Positions 44,063 to 54,421 are shown, numbered from the stretch's first letter. The stretch is 64,000 nucleotides of DNA from an uncultured Thiothrix sp. (GCA_902595225.1 CACJPG010000001.1:85161-149160); one strand, 5' to 3'. Numbers and translations are program-made. The notes: generated from the letters alone by a model not told the origin.

Positions 44063-44985
44063 ATGCTTCCCACAATCTCTAAGGCTGTTTCTAAGCTATT
44101 TGAGTCTGATACTGATAGTGATTTTATACTATTATCTATTCTTTTGTTAAAAGAAGTTAAAACTTTTCCTGGTCCAAGCTCAAGAAGTGTATCAACACCC
44201 TGCTGCTCCATATATTCTATCGTCTCAACCCATCTAACCGATGAATATAGTTGTCTTACCAAAGCATCTTTAATATTTTTTTCTATTTTTTCGTTTTTTA
44301 CATCTACGTTATTAATAACCGGTATTAATGGTTCTGAAATCTTAATATTTTTAATAAATTCTTTAAAAATTTCTGATTGTTCCTGCATTAGATACGAATG
44401 AGACGCAACACTTACTGGAAGAGGTATAATTTTTTTCGCTTTTTTTAACATAGCAAGATCTGATAACTTTTTCACACCATTATTGGTTCCAGAAATAACT
44501 ATTTGTCCAGGAGCATTAATATTTGCTATGCTGACTTCAGTTAGCTTATTCTCATCATAAACACTTTTTAAATCATCATAATCAATACCAATGATTGCGG
44601 CCATAACTCCCTCAGGTGCAGCTTTCATGCATTCGGCTCTTTTTTTAACAAGCTTAACTGCGTCCTTAAATTTTACAGCTTCAGAAGCACAAAGGGCTGT
44701 ATATTCTCCAAAACTGTGCCCTGCCAGAAAGATGGGTTTTTCTCCACCTTCATCGTTCCATATTTTCCAGACCGAAAAAGCAGAACATAGCATTATGGGT
44801 TGAGTAAATTCTGTGTCATTAATTTTGGATTCGGGACCATTTTTTGTAATTTTCCACAAATCGCATGAAAGATAATCTGAAGCTTCTTCAAAAATTTCAG
44901 AAACTACTTTGAATGATGACTTTAAGTCTTTAAGCATACCTATACTTTGTGATCCCTGCCCAGGAAACAAGATACCTAAACTCAT
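44059..44985 (-). CDS. fabD: Malonyl-CoA--ACP transacylase
   Basis: FabD moves malonyl from CoA to ACP. The 308 residues start with the FPGQGSQ motif, have the nucleophile in AGHSFGEYTAL (Ser about 91), and the conserved histidine in VSVASHSYLM. GAGGT sits eight bases before the ATG. Here fabD is first in its cluster: fabH, plsX and rpmF do not precede it, and infA is divergent upstream. Confidence 0.96.
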   Translation of the reverse strand: MSLGILFPGQGSQSIGMLKDLKSSFKVVSEIFEEASDYLSCDLWKITKNGPESKINDTEFTQPIMLCSAFSVWKIWNDEGGEKPIFLAGHSFGEYTALCASEAVKFKDAVKLVKKRAECMKAAPEGVMAAIIGIDYDDLKSVYDENKLTEVSIANINAPGQIVISGTNNGVKKLSDLAMLKKAKKIIPLPVSVASHSYLMQEQSEIFKEFIKNIKISEPLIPVINNVDVKNEKIEKNIKDALVRQLYSSVRWVETIEYMEQQGVDTLLELGPGKVLTSFNKRIDNSIKSLSVSDSNSLETALEIVGSI

Positions 44986-45132
44986 CTAAATTTACCTCGT
45001 ATGTTTTGACTTATTTTTTATAAACATTTGATAAGCCTTATTTCTATAAAAACAAAAATCTGTTATATTCACAATAAGTTTTTTAACTTAAATTTATTAA
45101 TAATACAATATATAATTTACAAAAATTAATTT

Positions 45133-45351
45133 ATGGCAAAAGAAGAACATATAGAAATGGATGGCATTGTTGTTGAGACTTTGCCAAACACAATGTTTAG
45201 AGTAGAGTTAGAAAATGGGCATATCGTAACAGCGCATATTTCTGGAAAAATGCGTAAAAACTATATCAGAATTTTGACAGGCGATAAGGTCACAGTTGCT
45301 TTAACACCATATGATCTTACCAAAGGAAGAATTACTTTTAGAGATAGATAA
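45133..45351 (+). CDS. infA: Translation initiation factor IF-1
   Basis: IF-1 binds the ribosomal A site during initiation. The 72-residue OB-fold protein has the conserved [15 protein letters not shown] start and [19 protein letters not shown] core, ending in GRITFRDR. The length matches E. coli. It is separated by about 148 AT-rich bases from divergent fabD, where promoters for both directions must lie, and is 26 bases upstream of nudJ. Confidence 0.97.
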   Translation: MAKEEHIEMDGIVVETLPNTMFRVELENGHIVTAHISGKMRKNYIRILTGDKVTVALTPYDLTKGRITFRDR

Positions 45352-45377
45352 TATTATTTGATAAATATATTAAGAAA

Positions 45378-45830
45378 ATGTCATGGATTCCTCATATCAC
45401 AGTAGCTTCGGTAATTGAAAAAGAGAAAAAATATCTTTTTGTTGAGGAATATGTAAAAGACCTAAAAGTACTTAACCAGCCTGCTGGACATCTGGAAGAA
45501 AATGAAACGATCGAAGAAGCCTGCGCGCGCGAGACCTTAGAAGAGACTGCTTACAAAGTGAAAGTTGATTACCTCATTGGTATTTACCAAGAGAGAGGAA
45601 AGGATGAAATTGATATGTGGTTGAGATTTTGCTTCAAATGCTCAATCATTGAAGAGTTTAACGAAAGAGCGCTTGATAAGAACATAATAAGAAAAGTTTG
45701 GCTTGAGAAAAAGGAAATTATAAATCCTGATATTAACTTACGCAGTAGCATGGTATTGAGGTGTATCAATGACTACGAAAAAGGTATCAAATTCCCAAAG
45801 GAACTGATTAGTTCATTTCTAGAAAAATGA
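45378..45830 (+). CDS. nudJ: Nudix hydrolase NudJ (phosphatase of nucleotides and HMP-PP)
   Basis: The 150-residue protein has the Nudix box GHLEENETIEEACARETLEET (G, then E, then RExxEE), about residues 39-59. The WIPHITVASVIEKEKKYLFVEE start and NQPAGHLE are NudJ-typical. NudJ dephosphorylates nucleoside triphosphates and hydroxymethylpyrimidine diphosphate in vitro. It overlaps mnmA by four bases; nudJ-mnmA-hflD-purB is the E. coli order. Confidence 0.9.
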   Translation: MSWIPHITVASVIEKEKKYLFVEEYVKDLKVLNQPAGHLEENETIEEACARETLEETAYKVKVDYLIGIYQERGKDEIDMWLRFCFKCSIIEEFNERALDKNIIRKVWLEKKEIINPDINLRSSMVLRCINDYEKGIKFPKELISSFLEK

Positions 45831-46918
45831 AAGATAAAATTCTAATTGGGCTATCAGGTGGTGTTGATTCATCAGTATCATTAAAAATTCTCAAAGATAA
45901 AGGCTTTAAAGTCGAAGCTCTTTATATGAAAAATTGGGATGAAGATGATTCTCAGCAAGGATGTAATGCGAAAGAGGATTTGGAATATGCATCTGATGTT
46001 TGTAATAAGCTTAATGTCAAGCTCAATACAGCAAACTTCTCGGATGAATACTGGAATAAAATATTTACGCATTTTCTTGATAGCTATAAAAGTGGATACA
46101 CTCCAAATCCAGATATTCTCTGCAATAAATATATAAAATTTAAAGTATTTATTGATCATGCAAAGAAACTTGGTTTTGATAAAATTGCAACAGGACACTA
46201 TGCAAAAATAGTAAAAAAAAATAATTATCTTTATCTTAAAGTACCATTAGATTTGGCAAAGGATCAAACTTACTTTTTACACTCACTTGATCAAAAACAA
46301 TTAAGTAATGTTATTTTTCCACTTTCTGATATTACAAAACAAGATGTTAAAAAAATAGCAGAAGTAAATAGTTTTAAATCATTTAATAAAAAGGAAAGCA
46401 TGGGTATTTGCTTTATAGGTAATAAAAAGTTTAAGAATTTTATAAAAAATTATATTAAAAATAGTCCTGGAAAAATTTTAGATTTTGAAGGTAATATTAT
46501 TGGAGAGCATGACGGAATTTTTTATGCAACGATTGGTCAAAGAGAAGGTATCGGGATAGGCGGAATAAAAAATAAAAAAAATCTTCCTTGGTATGTCTAT
46601 AAAAAAGATATCAAAAATAATACATTATATGTTTGCCAAGGAAACGATAATAGTTTGCTGTTTACAAATACTATTTATTTGAAGAATCTACACATTACAG
46701 ACAATAACGAAGAAACAATTTTGAAAAATTCATTGAAATGTCAAATTAGACATCAAGGGGAAAAATATATATGCAATATTAGTAAAATTGATAATGAAAA
46801 ATACTTGGTTAATGTAAATCAACCCATAAGAGCAGCTGCCCCTGGTCAATCTCTTGTTCTTTTTGAAAATGACGTTTGTCTAGGTGGAGGTATAATTTCT
46901 GATGATAAACATTACTAA
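45827..46918 (+). CDS. mnmA: tRNA 2-thiouridylase MnmA
   Basis: MnmA inserts sulfur into wobble U34 of tRNA-Lys, -Glu and -Gln. The 363 residues have the PP-loop GLSGGVDSSVS (about 6-16) and two catalytic cysteines in NPDILCNKYIKF (about 102) and MGICFIG (about 198). ALYMKNWDED and GIFYATIGQREGIGIGG are further family blocks. It overlaps hflD by 17 bases. Confidence 0.96.
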   Translation: MKDKILIGLSGGVDSSVSLKILKDKGFKVEALYMKNWDEDDSQQGCNAKEDLEYASDVCNKLNVKLNTANFSDEYWNKIFTHFLDSYKSGYTPNPDILCNKYIKFKVFIDHAKKLGFDKIATGHYAKIVKKNNYLYLKVPLDLAKDQTYFLHSLDQKQLSNVIFPLSDITKQDVKKIAEVNSFKSFNKKESMGICFIGNKKFKNFIKNYIKNSPGKILDFEGNIIGEHDGIFYATIGQREGIGIGGIKNKKNLPWYVYKKDIKNNTLYVCQGNDNSLLFTNTIYLKNLHITDNNEETILKNSLKCQIRHQGEKYICNISKIDNEKYLVNVNQPIRAAAPGQSLVLFENDVCLGGGIISDDKHY

Positions 46919-47519
46919 GATCTCTGATGATTACATTATGGCGCTTTCTGCACTAATACAAAGTGCATTTATCGTCGAAAAAATAGCTACTTCATCTAAA
47001 GAAATTGATAATGATATGAAAATTTTATTGGAAAGCATATATAAAACAGAGACTTTTAGTGCTGAAAATATATATGGCCACAAAAGAAATTTATCAATAG
47101 GTTTAAACGTATTAAAAAATATTCTTAATGGAAATAATGAAATTTACTTAATGAATACACAAAAATACGCTTTATCTATGATGCTAATTCAAAAAAATAT
47201 AAGTAAAATTAATGACTTACAAGATTTAATCAGAAAAAAAATTGATAATTACAATGAAAATAGTATGATGGCTACAAATTTTGAAGACCTAATTAGTTAT
47301 TCAGAAAAAATATACACTGAATATATCGCAATTATAAGGCCTAGAGTCATCATATCTGGGAAAAAAGAGTTTTTAGAGGCTAACTCTTCGCTTATAAGGG
47401 CATTGCTACTGAGTGGAATAAGAGCTGCGTTTTTATGGCATTATCATGGTGGATCGAAATGGCAGCTAATGTTTAGGAGAAGCGAAATTTTAAATAAATG
47501 TAACAACTTTTTTATTTAA
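46902..47519 (+). CDS. hflD: High-frequency lysogenisation protein HflD homologue
   Basis: This 205-residue mainly helical protein has the HflD pattern: ALSALIQSAFIVEKIA near the start, ENIYGHKRNLSIGLNVLKNIL, and a C-terminal IRAAFLWHYHGGSKWQLMFRR. In E. coli HflD binds phage lambda CII and is membrane associated, but its normal cellular role is unclear. It starts inside the 3' end of mnmA. Presence of the gene supports a gammaproteobacterial origin. Confidence 0.9.
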   Translation: MINITKISDDYIMALSALIQSAFIVEKIATSSKEIDNDMKILLESIYKTETFSAENIYGHKRNLSIGLNVLKNILNGNNEIYLMNTQKYALSMMLIQKNISKINDLQDLIRKKIDNYNENSMMATNFEDLISYSEKIYTEYIAIIRPRVIISGKKEFLEANSSLIRALLLSGIRAAFLWHYHGGSKWQLMFRRSEILNKCNNFFI

Positions 47520-47541
47520 TTTTAAACAAGGAAAAATTTTG

Positions 47542-50178
47542 ATGAAAAATAGTTTCAAAACAAGAACGGAATTATCTTGCAGCGGAAAGAGTTATACAAT
47601 TTTTGATATTTCTAAAATTGATGGTGTTAATAAACTCCCCTACTCTATTAAAATTCTTTTAGAAAATCTGGTGCGAAACGAAGACGATTTAACCGTAACA
47701 AAGTCTGATATTGAAGCAATTATAAATTGGCATGATCATGCAGCAAAAAAAGAGATAGCATATCGTCCTGCAAGAGTTTTAATGCAAGATTTCACAGGTG
47801 TTCCTGCCGTTGTAGATCTTGCAGCTATGAGAGATGCAATAAAAAAACTTGGTAAAAATCCCACTGACATTAATCCTCTTCAGCCAGCAGAGCTTGTTAT
47901 AGATCACTCTGTACAAGTTGATAATTTTGGAAGTAAAAATGCATTCAATTTGAATGCAAAACTTGAATATGAGAGAAATATTGAAAGATATAAGTTTTTA
48001 AAGTGGGGTCAGTCTGCATTCTCTAATTTTAAAGTTGTCCCGCCTGATACTGGTATTGTTCATCAAATTAATATTGAATTTTTAGCTAGATGTATTTTTA
48101 CAAAAGAGATAGATGGTTTAAATTTTGCGTATCCTGACACAGTTGTTGGAACCGACTCTCATACTACAATGATAAATGGTATTGGTGTGCTTGGTTGGGG
48201 CGTAGGTGGAATAGAGGCAGAAGCTTCAATGCTCGGCCAACCAATATCAATGTTGATACCAAAAGTAGTTGGCTTTAAATTAACAGGAGAACTTTCTGAA
48301 GGAACTACTGCAACCGATCTTGTTCTAAATATTGTAGAAAAATTGAGAATTCATGGAGTAGTTGGGAAATTTGTCGAATTTTATGGAGATGGACTAAATA
48401 ACTTATCCCTAGGTGACAGAGCAACAATTGCAAACATGGCTCCTGAATATGGTGCTACGTGTGGTATTTTCCCTATTGATGATGAAACTATTGAATATAT
48501 GAAGCTATCGAATAGAGATGAATCTCAAATAGAACTTATAAAAAAATATTCTGAAAAAGTTGGACTTACTAGAGACGATTGTAATAATGCAAAATATTCA
48601 GAAAATTTAGAACTTGATATATCAACAATTTCTCCTTCTATTGCTGGACCGAAAAGACCACAAGACAGAATTGATTTAAAGAATGCTAAAGAATCATACC
48701 AAAAAGAAGTTAGTTCAATAACAAGTAAAAGTAGTTCATCTAAAATAAACTTAGATGGAAAAGATTTTGAAATTAAAAATGGAGATGTTGTGATAGCTGC
48801 AATCACATCTTGCACAAATACATCTAATCCAAGTGTAATGATAGCAGCAGGCCTAGTTGCAAAAAAAGCAAGGGATCTTGGATTAGAAAGAAAACCATGG
48901 GTTAAAACCTCGCTTGCTCCAGGTTCAATGGTTGTTACAGAATATCTTAAAAACTCAAATTTAATTGATTCCATGGAAGAGCTAGGATTTCATAATGTTG
49001 GTTATGGCTGTGCAACTTGTATTGGAAACTCTGGACCATTAATAAAAGAGATTAGTGATGGTATAAAAGAAAATGATTTAGTAGCTGTATCAGTCTTATC
49101 TGGTAATAGAAATTTTGAAGGAAGAGTTCATGCTGAAGTTAAACTAAATTATTTAGCATCACCGCCTTTAGTTATTGCGTATGCAATTGCGGGATCTATG
49201 AATATTGATATAACATCAGAACCTATCTCAAAAGATAAAAATGGTAATGATGTATTTTTGAAAGACATATGGCCTACAAATAATGAGGTAAATAATATTT
49301 TAAACTCGTCGCTAACAGCAGAACAATTTAAATCTTCTTACGAAAATATTTATGATGGTGAAGAAGAATGGAGAAATATAGATGTAACAAAAAATAATCA
49401 GTATGAATGGGATGATTCAACCTACATTGCCAACCCCCCTTATTTTGAAAATTTATCTGATAAAGATTTAGTTATCGATGAAATTAGTTCCGCTCACGTT
49501 CTTGCATACTTGGGTGACTCAGTCACAACCGATCATATTTCTCCAGCTGGCAATATAAAAGAAGATAGCCCAGCTGGAAAATATTTAGTTAGTAAAAATG
49601 TAAAACCTAGTGATTTTAACTCATATGGTTCAAGAAGAGGAAATCATCAGGTAATGATGCGTGGTACTTTTGCAAATATTCGTTTGAGAAATAAACTTGT
49701 GCCTCATATTGAAGGTGGATATACAATCCATATTCCTTCAAAAAAAGAAATGACTATATTTGATGCGGCTATGGAGTACAAAAAATCCTTAATCCCTACT
49801 ATCATCATTGCTGGCAAAGAATATGGGAGTGGTTCATCAAGAGATTGGGCAGCAAAAGGACCCAAACTCCAAGGTGTTACTGCGGTATTAGCTGAAAGCT
49901 TCGAAAGAATTCATAGATCGAATTTGGTTGGAATGGGTATTTTACCGTTGCAATTTTTAGATGGTGAAAATGGTGATACATATGGCTTAACTGGTATGGA
50001 GAAGTTCAATATTATTGGAATTAAAAGTGGCGAAGCTAAAACTGTAACAATTGAAGCTGACAATGGAAACGAAGTCAAAACATTTACTGCAAATGTAAGA
50101 ATTGATACACCTCAAGAAATAAAGTATTTTAAGAGTGGCGGCATTCTGCAATACGTTTTGAAGCAGATCGCAGCTTAG
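47542..50178 (+). CDS. acnA: Aconitate hydratase A
   Basis: AcnA interconverts citrate and isocitrate with a 4Fe-4S cluster. The 878-residue protein belongs to the AcnA/IRP group. The first cluster cysteine lies in AAITSCTNTSNPS (about 423-435) and the other two in YGCATCIGNSGP. VGTDSHTTMINGIGVLGWGVGGIEAE is the active-site entry, and GKEYGSGSSRDWAAKG the swivel-domain motif. The ATG at 47542 follows AAGGA by nine bases. It is one base from the convergent fumC stop. Confidence 0.97.
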   Translation: MKNSFKTRTELSCSGKSYTIFDISKIDGVNKLPYSIKILLENLVRNEDDLTVTKSDIEAIINWHDHAAKKEIAYRPARVLMQDFTGVPAVVDLAAMRDAIKKLGKNPTDINPLQPAELVIDHSVQVDNFGSKNAFNLNAKLEYERNIERYKFLKWGQSAFSNFKVVPPDTGIVHQINIEFLARCIFTKEIDGLNFAYPDTVVGTDSHTTMINGIGVLGWGVGGIEAEASMLGQPISMLIPKVVGFKLTGELSEGTTATDLVLNIVEKLRIHGVVGKFVEFYGDGLNNLSLGDRATIANMAPEYGATCGIFPIDDETIEYMKLSNRDESQIELIKKYSEKVGLTRDDCNNAKYSENLELDISTISPSIAGPKRPQDRIDLKNAKESYQKEVSSITSKSSSSKINLDGKDFEIKNGDVVIAAITSCTNTSNPSVMIAAGLVAKKARDLGLERKPWVKTSLAPGSMVVTEYLKNSNLIDSMEELGFHNVGYGCATCIGNSGPLIKEISDGIKENDLVAVSVLSGNRNFEGRVHAEVKLNYLASPPLVIAYAIAGSMNIDITSEPISKDKNGNDVFLKDIWPTNNEVNNILNSSLTAEQFKSSYENIYDGEEEWRNIDVTKNNQYEWDDSTYIANPPYFENLSDKDLVIDEISSAHVLAYLGDSVTTDHISPAGNIKEDSPAGKYLVSKNVKPSDFNSYGSRRGNHQVMMRGTFANIRLRNKLVPHIEGGYTIHIPSKKEMTIFDAAMEYKKSLIPTIIIAGKEYGSGSSRDWAAKGPKLQGVTAVLAESFERIHRSNLVGMGILPLQFLDGENGDTYGLTGMEKFNIIGIKSGEAKTVTIEADNGNEVKTFTANVRIDTPQEIKYFKSGGILQYVLKQIAA

Positions 50179-50179
50179 T

Positions 50180-51574
50180 TTACTTAATGCCACCTTTAGT
50201 TAAGTCTAAGGGATTTAGGAGTTTTAATAATTCTTTCTCTGTAAGATCTGTCTCTTGCAAGGCCACTTCAACAATAGGCCTTCCGAGCTTATAAGCCTTT
50301 TTTGCAATATAAGCGCCTTTTTCGTACCCGATTATTCTGTTTAAAGCAGTTACCAATATAGGGTTTGCATTTAGTGATGCAAGTATGTTTTTCTCGTTGA
50401 TGACAAAGGTCGATACTGCTTTTTTTGCAATACTGACAGCTGTATTTGAAGCTAAATTTATGCTTTGAATAAGGTTATATGCTATTACTGGTAATGTAAC
50501 ATTTAATTGAAAGTTTCCAGACTGACCACAATACGTGATAGTTGAGTCATTACCAATTATTTGAGAGCAAGACATTATGGCTGCTTCTGGAATAACAGGG
50601 TTTACTTTCCCTGGCATAATACTACTGCCTGGTTGTAAAGATTTTAGTGTTATGTCTGAAATTCCTGATCCAGGTCCTGAATTCATCCATCTTAAATCGT
50701 TTGAAATTTTAATAATAGAAACTGCAATTGACTTTAAATGAGAACTTAAGAGTACAGCATCATCTTGTGAACTTATACCCTCAAATTTATTTGATTTTTC
50801 TGAATACTTTATCGTATTATCTTTATTTAGAGCCTTTATAAATTCTTTAGAAAAATTTTTGTGGGCATTTATTCCAGTACCAACTGCAGTTCCGCCTATT
50901 GGTAACTTATTAAGTCTGATACAACAACTTTTCAGACTAAACAAATTATTATCAATTTGTGATTTCCATGCATAAAGTTCTTGGTCAAACGTTATAGGCA
51001 TGGCATCCATTAAATGGGTTCTCCCAGTCTTTACGATATTTTTTACCTTTTTTGCTTTAATATCAATTTCCTTCGATAATAATTCCAGTGAAGGAATAAG
51101 TTTCTCAATAACTAATTTGTAAGCCGAATGATTTATCGTAGACGGAATCACATCATTTGAGCTTTGCGACATATTTACGTCGTCATTTGGATGAATTTGG
51201 GTCTTAAAAACTTTTTTGGATATATTTGCTATAACTTCATTGACATTCATATTTGTACTTGTACCAGAACCAGTTTGAAAAACATCAACTGGAAAATTAT
51301 CATGATCATAATTTTTTATTAAATAGTTTGCACTTTTAACTATTGCAAAAGATTTTTTTTTATCAATTAAATTAAGTTTTAAATTAGCTTTTGCGGCAGC
51401 AATTTTAATTAGTAAAAGACTATTAATAAAATCATGGGGCATAGTCAAATTACTAATATTGAAGTTATCTATTGCTCTCTGAGTTTGAGGGCCATAAAGA
51501 GAGTCTCTTGGTAATTTAACTTTACCCATACTATCTTTCTCAGTTCTGAATTTATTTTTCTTACTCTTTATCAT
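50180..51574 (-). CDS. fumC: Fumarate hydratase class II
   Basis: FumC is the iron-independent fumarase of the TCA cycle. The 464 residues have TGSGTSTNMNVNEVIAN, SQSSNDVIPS, GRTHLMDAMPI and the loop GSSIMPGKVNP (with the catalytic serine and lysine). EKDSMGKVKLPRDSLYGPQTQRAI is the standard N-terminal block. It is convergent with acnA and divergent from purB. Confidence 0.97.
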   Translation of the reverse strand: MIKSKKNKFRTEKDSMGKVKLPRDSLYGPQTQRAIDNFNISNLTMPHDFINSLLLIKIAAAKANLKLNLIDKKKSFAIVKSANYLIKNYDHDNFPVDVFQTGSGTSTNMNVNEVIANISKKVFKTQIHPNDDVNMSQSSNDVIPSTINHSAYKLVIEKLIPSLELLSKEIDIKAKKVKNIVKTGRTHLMDAMPITFDQELYAWKSQIDNNLFSLKSCCIRLNKLPIGGTAVGTGINAHKNFSKEFIKALNKDNTIKYSEKSNKFEGISSQDDAVLLSSHLKSIAVSIIKISNDLRWMNSGPGSGISDITLKSLQPGSSIMPGKVNPVIPEAAIMSCSQIIGNDSTITYCGQSGNFQLNVTLPVIAYNLIQSINLASNTAVSIAKKAVSTFVINEKNILASLNANPILVTALNRIIGYEKGAYIAKKAYKLGRPIVEVALQETDLTEKELLKLLNPLDLTKGGIK

Positions 51575-51649
51575 AGGGTTCTCTTAATTCACATTAATTC
51601 TATAATTATAGTATAATCTAAACACATATTACTACAGCAAAATCTATTA

Positions 51650-53032
51650 ATGAAAAAAATAAACAATGATTTCACAATAAAAGCTATATCTCCCATCGAT
51701 GGAAGATATTCCTCACAAATTAATGAAGAAATCAATAACATTAATAGTGAATACGGTTTAATTAAGAAAAGATTATTTGTAGAGATTGAATGGCTACTTT
51801 TTCTTGCAAGTTTACCAGGTATAAAAAATAAATTTTCGATTAATAAAGTCGAAAAAAACTTTATAAAAAATATATATAGTAAATTTTCTATAAAAGATGC
51901 TTTAAAAATAAAATCAATTGAAGAGAGAATTAATCATGATGTAAAGTCTATAGAGTATTATTTAATTGAGAAATTCGATTCAAATAAATCTCTGAAAAAC
52001 AAAAAAGAACTTATTCATTTTTGTGCAACCTCAGAAGATATTAATAATATATCTTATGCTTTAATGTTTAAAGAAAATAAAATCTTACTAATAAATGAAC
52101 TTAATAAACTTATTAAAGAGATTAACTTTTTGGTAAAGAAATATTCAAACACCCCAATGTTATCAAGAACACACGGGCAAAAAGCTAGCCCAACAACATT
52201 TGGTAAAGAAATGAAAGTCTTTTCTTCAAGACTAAAAAAACAAATGGAAAATATAGACAAGAGAAAAATTTATGCAAAGATGAATGGTGCAGTTGGAAAT
52301 TATAATGCACATAATTTTGTTCTTCCAAATATAAAATGGGATCAAGAAACTAAAAAATTTTTAAAAAAAATTGGTTTATATCAAAATGAATATACGACAC
52401 AAATAGAAAATCATGATTGGCTTGCGGAGTCTCTTAACGATATTATAATTATTTCAGGAATTCTTTTAGATTTTTCTAAAGACATTTGGATTTATATCAT
52501 GCTTGATTATATCAAACAGAAAAATATATCATCTGAAGTAGGGTCATCTACAATGCCGCATAAAGTAAATCCAATAAATTTTGAAAATGCAGAGGGTAAT
52601 TTAGAAATATTAATAGGAATATGTCAAACAGTTAGTAAAAAAATCATCTCATCAAGACTTCAAAGAGATCTCTCAGACTCAACTGTTTTAAGAAATATTG
52701 GGTTAATATTTGCTTATTATCATATATCAGTAACATCGATTCAAAAAGGAATGAAAAAAATTGATCTTAATCTAGATAAAATTAATTATGATATTGATAG
52801 TAGTTGGGAAATACTTGCCGAACCAATCCAAACTATAATGAGATATTATAAAATTCCAAATAGTTATGATCTTATTAAAAAAGCAACGAGGGGCAAACCA
52901 ATAGATCAGAATTCTTTAATAAAAATAATAGAAAATAGTGGTTTAGAAAATATTGCTAAAGAAAAATTACTAAAACTAAAACCAAGAGATTATATTGGCC
53001 TTGCAAAAAAGCTAGCCTTAAAAAAATTATAA
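51650..53032 (+). CDS. purB: Adenylosuccinate lyase
   Basis: PurB acts twice in purine synthesis, on SAICAR and adenylosuccinate. The 460-residue protein is of the gammaproteobacterial type. FCATSEDINN, SRTHGQKASPTTFGKE (catalytic histidine), and the flexible loop EVGSSTMPHKVNPI with the catalytic serine are present. The N-terminal AISPIDGRYSSQINE is characteristic. It is separated from hflD by acnA and fumC, unlike E. coli where they are neighbours. thrC follows two bases later. Confidence 0.96.
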   Translation: MKKINNDFTIKAISPIDGRYSSQINEEINNINSEYGLIKKRLFVEIEWLLFLASLPGIKNKFSINKVEKNFIKNIYSKFSIKDALKIKSIEERINHDVKSIEYYLIEKFDSNKSLKNKKELIHFCATSEDINNISYALMFKENKILLINELNKLIKEINFLVKKYSNTPMLSRTHGQKASPTTFGKEMKVFSSRLKKQMENIDKRKIYAKMNGAVGNYNAHNFVLPNIKWDQETKKFLKKIGLYQNEYTTQIENHDWLAESLNDIIIISGILLDFSKDIWIYIMLDYIKQKNISSEVGSSTMPHKVNPINFENAEGNLEILIGICQTVSKKIISSRLQRDLSDSTVLRNIGLIFAYYHISVTSIQKGMKKIDLNLDKINYDIDSSWEILAEPIQTIMRYYKIPNSYDLIKKATRGKPIDQNSLIKIIENSGLENIAKEKLLKLKPRDYIGLAKKLALKKL

Positions 53033-53034
53033 CT

Positions 53035-54417
53035 ATGAATTACTTTAGTACAAGAAATTCTAGAATAGACAAGACATTTGACCAAATTATAATAGAAGGT
53101 CTATCAGCAGATGGTGGGTTATTTATGCCAAAATCATGGCCTAAAATTAACCTGAACAACCTTATTGACAATAAAGGTCTTACCTATGCTGATCTTGCCT
53201 CGACAATTCTAATTAACTTCGTTGGTGATACAATTAGCAAGAGTGAATTAGACATAATATCGAAAGAATCCTTTAAAAATTTTTCTCATAAAGATGTAGC
53301 GCCACTTGTCGAAATAAGTAAAGGGAAATATATTTTGGAGCTTTTTCATGGCCCAACATATGCTTTTAAAGATTACCCTCTCCAGATTGTTGGGAATCTT
53401 TTTCAATATTTTTTGGCAAAAAATAATAAAAAAATTACAGTAATAGGTGCAACCTCTGGAGATACTGGCTCTGCTGCAATAGAAGCTTGCAAAGATAAAG
53501 AAAATATTAAGGTCTTTATCTTACACCCTTTTAAAAAGACATCAGAAATTCAAAGAAAACAAATGACGACGGTAGAGTCTAATAACGTCCATAATATTGC
53601 TATTAATGGAACATTTGATGATTGCCAAAAGATTGTTAAAGACTTATTTGTTTCTGAAGATATAAACAAAATAACATCTTTATCTGCTATAAACTCAATA
53701 AACTGGGCAAGAATAATTTCACAAACTGTTTATTTTTATTGGGCATTCCTTCAGTCAAAGGATTTTAATTCAAAGATTAATTTTATTGTTCCAACAGGTA
53801 ATTTCGGAAATGTATATGCTGCACACGTTGCTGGCATAACAGGCCTTCCTATAAGGAAACTTTATGTTTCAACAAATGAAAATGACATAATGCATAGAAC
53901 CTTAAAATATGGAGATATGTCGCTTAAAAAGGTAAAAAGTACGATTAGTCCAAGCATGGATATTCAAATATCTAGTAATTTCGAAAGGCAGTTATTTGAA
54001 TCATTAAATTGTGACTCTGACAAACTTAAAGATTTGATGACAGAATTTTATAAAAACAAAAAATATATAATAAAAGATAAACTATTAAAAAATCTTAGAG
54101 ATATTTACGAATCTGAGAGCTTTAAAGACGAAGAAATTATAAAAACAATTCAATATTTTTATGAAAAGTATAACTATATTTCTGATCCTCATACTGCTAC
54201 AAGCTTGAACACCTTAAAAAAAATTGACAACAAGGATATTAATGTTTCTCTTGCTTGTGCTCATCCTGCAAAATTTCCAGACTCCATTATAAAAGCAATT
54301 AATATTAATGTAAAAAGACCTGAGAAATTAAATAAAATTTTAAATATGAAAGAGAAATATATAAAGTTAGATAATAATATTGAATCAGTAAAAAGCTTTA
54401 TAATTGAAAATTTATAG
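53035..54417 (+). CDS. thrC: Threonine synthase
   Basis: ThrC converts O-phosphohomoserine to threonine with PLP. The 460 residues match the long gammaproteobacterial type. NYFSTRN and GLSADGGLFMPKSWP begin the protein, GPTYAFKDYPLQ contains the PLP lysine, and VIGATSGDTGSAAIEAC and PTGNFGNVYAAH bind PLP phosphate. It is on the opposite strand from hom, ending four bases from the hom stop. Confidence 0.96.
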   Translation: MNYFSTRNSRIDKTFDQIIIEGLSADGGLFMPKSWPKINLNNLIDNKGLTYADLASTILINFVGDTISKSELDIISKESFKNFSHKDVAPLVEISKGKYILELFHGPTYAFKDYPLQIVGNLFQYFLAKNNKKITVIGATSGDTGSAAIEACKDKENIKVFILHPFKKTSEIQRKQMTTVESNNVHNIAINGTFDDCQKIVKDLFVSEDINKITSLSAINSINWARIISQTVYFYWAFLQSKDFNSKINFIVPTGNFGNVYAAHVAGITGLPIRKLYVSTNENDIMHRTLKYGDMSLKKVKSTISPSMDIQISSNFERQLFESLNCDSDKLKDLMTEFYKNKKYIIKDKLLKNLRDIYESESFKDEEIIKTIQYFYEKYNYISDPHTATSLNTLKKIDNKDINVSLACAHPAKFPDSIIKAININVKRPEKLNKILNMKEKYIKLDNNIESVKSFIIENL

Positions 54418-54421
54418 TAGA

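Noticed and set aside
43946..44401. 151-codon open frame on the plus strand across fabG and fabD
   Set aside because: It lies fully antisense to two well-supported genes; its product is cysteine- and serine-rich without family features, as expected of a shadow frame.
44986..45132. Specific promoters for divergent fabD and infA
   Set aside because: TATATT near 45067 and other AT-rich hexamers are present, but no convincing -35 partner at proper spacing; in DNA this AT-rich such matches are expected by chance.
48525..48974. 149-codon minus-strand frame inside acnA
   Set aside because: Antisense to the conserved aconitase core; no ribosome site and no recognisable motif.
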